From NCBI RefSeq assembly GCF_002105155.1, contig NW_019028998.1, positions 310,001 through 374,000 of the forward strand: 64,000 nucleotides of DNA. Reading direction: 5' to 3'. Both the position numbers and the translations under genes were made by a program. This document shows positions 59,030-64,000 of the stretch, piece by piece. A model generated the notes under the pieces. That model was not told the origin of the DNA. It was given only the letters and a program-made list of their open reading frames with translations, and did not search any database. Position 1 is the first letter of the stretch, and each line of letters starts with the position of its first letter. Source of the DNA: Lobosporangium transversale. Its lineage: Eukaryota; Mortierellomycota; Mortierellomycetes; Mortierellales; Mortierellaceae.

Positions 59030-59443
59030 ATGGTTAAACTCTTGCTCCTTGTTTTGGCGCTCGTTCAAGCCTGCATTCTCGGTGCACAGGCGACCCACGT
59101 TATTGCATTTGGGTTCAGTGACAAATACAGCCTTTATCGCTACGCCGGCATTTGCATTCGTACTAGAAATGGACTCGTAATGCAGGACTATGACACCTTT
59201 GCTCACACGGTCAACAACTTTGGTTACCACAAAGATGGCGTCTCTGCTACTGTCACATTCGACACTAGATCAGTTAATATGCACAATCCAAACTGGGGCC
59301 GCTTTCAATTCCCGCACTATGATAGAAATGGAAAGTACGAGCGCTGGGCTGGCTGCTTTGAGAGTCCCGGAGATAGCTGCGATTACTATCACCAAGCTGT
59401 TAATGAATGTGATGAGTTCTTCAGGATCGGTGTTTGGAAGTAA
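59030..59443 (+). CDS. Small secreted protein, unknown function
   Basis: Intron-less 137-residue protein. The N-terminus is a clear signal peptide (MVKLLLLVLALVQACILGAQ, cleavage likely after the Ala-rich QA-T). The mature part is about 115 residues, rich in Tyr, Phe, Asp, Asn and His, with four Cys (GICIRT, WAGCFES, DSCDYY, NECDEFF) that could form two disulfides. I recognise no family. The gene has its own TATA-like box upstream and an AATAAA at 59597-59602. The size, export signal and cysteine content are those of fungal small secreted proteins (effector-like or antimicrobial), but that is only a class description. Confidence 0.75.
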   Translation: MVKLLLLVLALVQACILGAQATHVIAFGFSDKYSLYRYAGICIRTRNGLVMQDYDTFAHTVNNFGYHKDGVSATVTFDTRSVNMHNPNWGRFQFPHYDRNGKYERWAGCFESPGDSCDYYHQAVNECDEFFRIGVWK

Positions 59444-59461
59444 AGAAAACAAAAGACCCTA

Positions 59462-59463
<2 letters not shown>

Positions 59464-59503
<40 letters not shown>
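59464..59503. repeat. T27-A13 homopolymer in 3' flank
   Basis: Twenty-seven T directly followed by 13 A, just past the stop codon of the secreted-protein gene. The arms could pair in the transcript. Confidence 0.75.
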
Positions 59504-59596
59504 TAATAATACTGAAGCCGATTACAGCAATTCAGCGAAGTTACAGCTTCTATCGATTTATAGTTTCATGAATAAAAATATTCATTCTTTTATTGT

Positions 59597-59602
59597 AATA
59601 AA
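59597..59602 (+). terminator. Polyadenylation signal
   Basis: AATAAA about 155 bases after the secreted-protein stop codon, with AT-rich sequence after it. Probable cleavage/polyadenylation signal. Confidence 0.4.
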
Positions 59603-59623
59603 GCACGGTTTTATACTCCAATA

Positions 59624-59660
<37 letters not shown>

Positions 59661-60240
59661 TAGAAAGAAGAAAAGAAAGATCTCGATGCTGTTTAGATTT
59701 CATTCTTTTGCAGCAAGTGTAAACCAAATTACACTTAAACACCTGTATATTCTGGTGGGTGGTGAATAGTCCATGCTGTACTTATCCTCTTTTATTCAGT
59801 TCCTACCAAGCATTCTGTCTAAAAAGTCGCACTCGTGCTCTACATTCTCTTCGAAACTCGAGCACCATTTTGAAGTGGAGTCCCTAATATTCAAACCAAT
59901 ACTCAATGGTAGCCACCACTGGACTGTGTAAACTAATATTCACCCCCCTCACCTGGAGCATTGGCCGACTTTCGGCCACAATTGACATTGGCATATGAGC
60001 AGCAAAAAAAAACAAATTAATAGTGGAAAGTAGTAGACTTGGAACACAATTGAAGACAAAGAGGTCTCATTTCTAGGATAGGGGAGAGAATATCTATACA
60101 GATTAAGAAGTTCCATGTTATTAGGGAGCCTCGAGTTACTTTTGTCCCAAAGAGTACATTCAAGAGCATAGTCATACCAAACATAAATATTTATCCTTTA
60201 GAAGCTGAAGCAAAAAAAAAAGTCTTCATTGCATTGTGTC

Positions 60241-60271
<31 letters not shown>

Positions 60272-60532
60272 CGCACGTAATATTCCTCAACGCAACAGTA
60301 CAGGGACAGTTTTTCATGCACTTCAAGTAACCCACGCTGCAGTGTTCAGGGCCTTACTGACCCTTAAGATATTTTGCCTGCTCTGCAATGGTCATTTTAG
60401 ACAGAATAAAATGAAATAGAGTGGAAAGTAAGAAGAATATCAAATCTCGAATTACCCGAAAACTGGGCAGGCTTAACAAAGACATATTATACAAGAGTAT
60501 CAATAATTTAAAACCTTTTATAGGCTCGATAT
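59603..60532. other. Spacer with AT repeat and T29 tract
   Basis: About 930 bases containing an AT dinucleotide repeat (about 59625-59656), a T29 tract (about 60243-60271) and no convincing exon. It separates two genes that converge here. Confidence 0.45.
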
Positions 60533-61544
60533 CTATGTAAACAATGCTTCCAGATTAGCACTACGATGATTTTTCTTCCGTCGCAGTGAGGATGACGATT
60601 TAAAAAAGTCATCATCGCTATCATCAGTACCATCCGTATTATCGCTATCACCAGTATCATCCATATCATCACTGCTCTCTTCAGCCCTGCTCTTTCCCTT
60701 GCCGACTCCTTTGTTCTGCTTCTGTTTCCTGTCCTTATTTTTAACCAATAATTCTTCAGACTCACTATCAAATACGACTTGTTTTGCGAGTTTACCCCTT
60801 TTCACGCCCTTAAGCCTGCTAGTGCTACCACCATTACTGCTAATACCCTCTCCAGCTCCACTCTTGTTATCGTTTCCTTTGGCGTCCTTCAGTTCGTCGT
60901 CATCGTCCGAGATACATATGGCACGCCTCTTTCGCTGGAGCAAGCCTTTAGACCGATTAGCTGACATTGCGGCAACTACAGTACTCTCATCTTCTTTTAC
61001 TTCTTCAGTACCCTTGCTCCTTTCAGAATCTTTTCCCCTCTCCTCTTTATCAGTACCACCTTTATCCCTCTGTTCTGATTCGCTATCATCCGAAATCTGA
61101 ACGATTGTTGGAGACACCTTGCTTAGTCTTCTGTTGTGTGACCCTCTTGTTCTGATCCGTGTGGAGGGCCGCTTGGATCGTGATACTCCGCGTTTGATAC
61201 GGCGACTCCTCGCTCTGCTATATTCGTCATCAAAATCGCTATGGTTGTCAACTGTCTGATAGACTGAGATCATCAACATCCAGATTGGGCTCACTTATAT
61301 TGTTTTCACCTTCACTGTAATCGTTGATAAAAGAGTCATGCGAGTCGTACGAGTCGGGTTCGGATTCTTGATCTGTATTTTCTTGACTTACATCAGAATC
61401 CTCGTCGCCACTAAATAATGTACTACAGTTGACACATACTCCCCTTCTAACTTCCCATCCACATACTGCACAACGTCTACAAAAACATAAAACAAATTTT
61501 TGTTGTAACGGTCGTTACGAAGGGATCTGTCGAATTTCTTATCA

Positions 61545-61583
<39 letters not shown>

Positions 61584-62722
61584 CCTTTGAAGCTTACCTC
61601 ACACCATCCTCTTTATCAATAACAGTACCGCTACCAAGTCCATCAAGACTGAGGGGCCTGAACAGCCCTGCCCAGATATCGCCCTGTTTTTGAATACGTT
61701 TGAAACTATTTTCATCTGCCTCTATCCTCGCCATGGTAGCTTTACGTTCAGGCTCCAGGAGCCCGGCAATTGAGTTCTGGACTTGCTCACGAATGTTGAG
61801 CGAAAAAGTTGGTCTCCGTAATAATTTAGTCCGACATGTTGGACATGACTTGTGGATTTCGATCCATGAGTGCAAGCAGGCATAGCAGAAAGTATGGCCG
61901 CATTCGATCGTAAAAGGTGATGAAAAGTAATCGACACAGATGCTGCACTGCAGTGCCATATCGCGCTTTTGTTGCTGCTGTAGCCTTATTGAGGTTATTT
62001 GAGCATTTGAGTCACCGCTAGTGGTATGATCGACTACATCTACTGCGGCTGGTCTAGTAGTTGACTCTCCTCCAGCTTCTACCTCTGTAGACCGTAGTTT
62101 TGCGATAATAGCATCTTTATACTCAATCTCCTTTTGCAACCTCACTACTAATTTCTGCAGTCGCTCTACCTCTGATTCAGCCTCCTTTGCTACAAACAAC
62201 TCGAGCGCTTTGTCATCCAGAGTTGATGTGTAACTGCAAGACGCTTTAGAATCATTGGTAGGATTCGTTATTGATGGCTTTTGTTGCGATAATGACGATG
62301 GATCAGAAGTGAGTTTTCTACATGTTTCCGAAGATGAGGGCGTCTCTTTAGCGCTTGTTGAGGAAGCTATAGTAGGAGGCGTGTTTTGCTTCTTCTTGCC
62401 CTTCTTATCCTCGTGAAGATCCAGATGCACAGTTGTTGGTGGAGGGGTTGAGACGAATGAGGGGTTCTGTGACGAGACTAAAAGTGGAGATTGTGATGAA
62501 GCTGAAGGTGCCACAGTTTGAGATGATGTTTCAGACTGTTGACTATTGCCACTAGCAACAGCGCAAAGCTCGTTCTGTGCGCGCTGCTTGGCCCGTTTAG
62601 CTCTCTATCATATTACGATTCATCGATAGTGCCACTTATGAGAAGGACTATTGTTTGGTGCGACATGGTCAAAGAAAAGGGAAAGCAATGTATACCTTTT
62701 TAGCATTCTTTACTTTCGACAT
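60533..62722 (-). CDS. RING-type E3 ligase with coiled coil and C-terminal zinc ribbon
   Basis: Exons 62722-62696, 62604-61598, about 61476-61310 and 61263-60533 join in phase to about 643 residues. The start is very basic (MSKVKNAKKRAKRAKQRAQN). A Ser/Pro-rich part and a short coiled coil (ESEVERLQKLVVRLQKEIEY) precede a C3HC4 RING: CSICVDYF, CGHTFCYACLHSW and CPTCRTKLL. After it come a helical segment, an acidic VIDKEDGVRR motif and a CxxC..CxxC ribbon (CAVCGWEVRRGVCVNC), an order seen in fungal CHFR-like ligases, although no FHA domain is in this gene. The last exon encodes about 240 residues of alternating acidic and basic low-complexity sequence. The donor of the last intron could be either of two GTGAA sites six bases apart. 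Substrate unknown. Confidence 0.78.
61549..61583. repeat. T tract (about 35) in RING-gene intron
   Basis: The intron between the RING exon and the zinc-ribbon exon holds an uninterrupted run of about 35 T on the plus strand (A on the coding strand). It is among the longest in the window. Confidence 0.7.
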
Positions 62723-63205
62723 TTTGTAAGAATGACAAGATGGATGTATAAATATACAATTATAAAATGTGCTGTCAAATGAACGTTGAAAGAGAAGCGT
62801 CTATTTTTTTTTTTTTGCATTTAGTGGCAAAATTTAAAGTTGATCTCGTGACCAAAATAAACTGCTACTGCTTTTTTTTTTTACCTTGACCAACAGACAT
62901 GAATCCTGACCTTTTGCATTGTCTTAGAAAGTGGTTGCAGTTTTTTTGTCAAAAACAGTATCGCTTCTCAACGAATGTCATGGCTCGTCATAATAGGTCA
63001 AGCCTCAACAAAGTCCATTTCATTCTCAGTTGAGGCATGTAAATAGACAGCACTGTTGGATGAAAGTATATCCATTGGATCAAGTTACAACAAATTCTTA
63101 AGTCAAACGACTTATAAATTTCAAGCTAAAAGTGTCTGTAGAAGGGTCAAAATAATAAAACCACCTGGAGAGAGATTTATTTCTTATGCAACTGCATCTG
63201 CTGGT
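62723..63205. other. Spacer between RING and FHA genes
   Basis: About 480 bases with several T runs; promoter of the RING gene and 3' flank of the FHA gene. Nothing else seen. Confidence 0.4.
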
Positions 63206-63865
63206 TTATTCGTTAATGTTATAAATATCGCCTCTATCACCGTCAAAACTGCTATCCAGGTCCGAGAGATCTTCACAGATGATGCTTGATTCGATGGAAA
63301 TATCAGCGTGCCTTTTTCTCCTAGAAGAAAAGAGTGTCTCGTTTCCATGATGCTCAGATTCAGCCTCAGAGTTCGATGTGCCCTCAGACATGCTATGGTC
63401 ATCCGCCTCCCATTCCTTATCCTTGTTATCGTCACTGTTGTAGATAACTCGCTGCACACCTTTACCGGAAATGATCGATTCCGGTACTGATGCACTTACT
63501 TCTGTTTTTATATTAATTTCTTCCATTTTCACAATACTACCAATATTTTCAATGTCTTCCGCGTGGCCGTTAATATTATTGCCGCTGGATGGCGCCGAAA
63601 GATGTAATTCAATAGAAATAGGGTATTCGCGCTTAAAGTTTTCGTCAAAAAAAAAAAAAAAAAAAAAAAAGGATTAAGATCGACTAAAACAATAGGCCCT
63701 CAGGTAAATGATTAGAGAACAAAAGCAATACCTCAAGTAAAGTGAGAGTACCGTTTTTGCAGATAGGGATAGGAGTATCCTTCGGAAGTACTTCCCCATC
63801 CAACATAGAGCGGTTAGTCCCTAGTCGTGTGATGGTCACATCGCTTCCAGAAGATACGATTTGGA
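63206..63865 (-). CDS. FHA-domain-like protein, C-terminal part, runs towards right edge
   Basis: Two exons, 63865-63732 and 63631-63206, join in phase 0 (VQIVSSGSDVTITRL, then GTNRSMLDGEVLPKDTPIPI, TLTLLE|REYPISIELHLSA). The pattern of strands, with a conserved turn before TNRSMLDGE and the KDTPIPI segment, fits the second half of an FHA phosphothreonine-binding domain. About 115 acidic, Ser-rich residues follow to the stop at 63206. The 63865 exon starts in phase 2 after an AATAG acceptor, so further 5' exons lie to the right, partly or wholly outside the window. Nbs1, Mcph-like or kinase-regulator FHA proteins are possible; I cannot choose. The intron contains an A30 run. Confidence 0.55.
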
Positions 63866-64000
63866 CTATTGGCGTATAAAACAAAATAACGATAATAAAA
63901 AGTCTTCAGATTCAGCAGCCGTTGTAAATGCGCATTGAGTATGATTGAATTTTTTTTTTTTTTTTTTTTTTTTTTCCTTTCAGTAACCTTGCTTGCGACT

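Noticed and set aside
59625-59660. AT dinucleotide repeat as a possible origin or element end
   Set aside because: Plain microsatellite with no flanking inverted or direct repeats.

Overview
The window is nuclear DNA from an intron-rich filamentous fungus. The main signs are short GT-AG introns (mostly 50-150 nt), fungal gene families (Doa10, Swt1, Drn1/Cwf19L1, Stc1-domain, IZH-type PAQR, Mns1) and many 20-36 nt A or T runs that fall in introns and spacers and never in exons. An early-diverging lineage such as Mortierellomycotina would fit, but that placement is inference. There is no rRNA, tRNA, CRISPR array, phage or bacterial operon. All gene models below were joined by hand from splice signals, reading phase and family alignment, so most exon edges should be right to within a few bases, while first exons are the weakest part.

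Layout, left to right: the end of an unidentified minus-strand gene (1-758); a mitochondrial-type M3 oligopeptidase (962-3838, +); a DCAF6-like WD40 protein (4067-7111, -); an ER/Golgi class I alpha-mannosidase (7675-10151, -); PRPP synthetase (10815-12287, -); a small Stc1-domain zinc protein (13037-13698, -) divergent from a DUF1295/steroid-reductase-like membrane enzyme (13977-15207, +); an unidentified minus-strand gene (15336-16393); a PAQR receptor-family protein (17632-19345, +); a Cys-rich plus T5orf172 (GIY-YIG-like) protein (19590-21151, -); NUDCD1 (22346-24541, -); and an SLC25A29-like mitochondrial carrier with micro-exons (24661-26419, -).

A 3.7 kb gene-poor spacer follows. Next come a large EF-hand-like/coiled-coil/tail-anchored protein (30157-33765, +), Drn1/Cwf19L1 (34063-36603, -), diphthamide synthetase Dph6 (36914-39932, -), a 2190-residue ABCC-type transporter whose two ATP sites both look broken (40883-48606, -), the PIN nuclease Swt1 (49178-51311, -) divergent from the ERAD ligase Doa10 (51572-57514, +), a small secreted protein (59030-59443, +), a RING E3 ligase (60533-62722, -) and a partial FHA-domain protein (63206 to the right edge, -).

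The genes do not form a pathway cluster. Several are quality-control or RNA/protein turnover factors (Doa10, Swt1, Mns1, DCAF6-like, RING ligase, Drn1), and two pairs share short divergent promoters. The most notable points are the double-degenerate ABC transporter, the KASH5-like architecture of the 30157-33765 gene, a 16-bp target-site duplication around a short polyadenylated insert at 36728-36816, and 12-nt and 24-nt micro-exons in the carrier gene.
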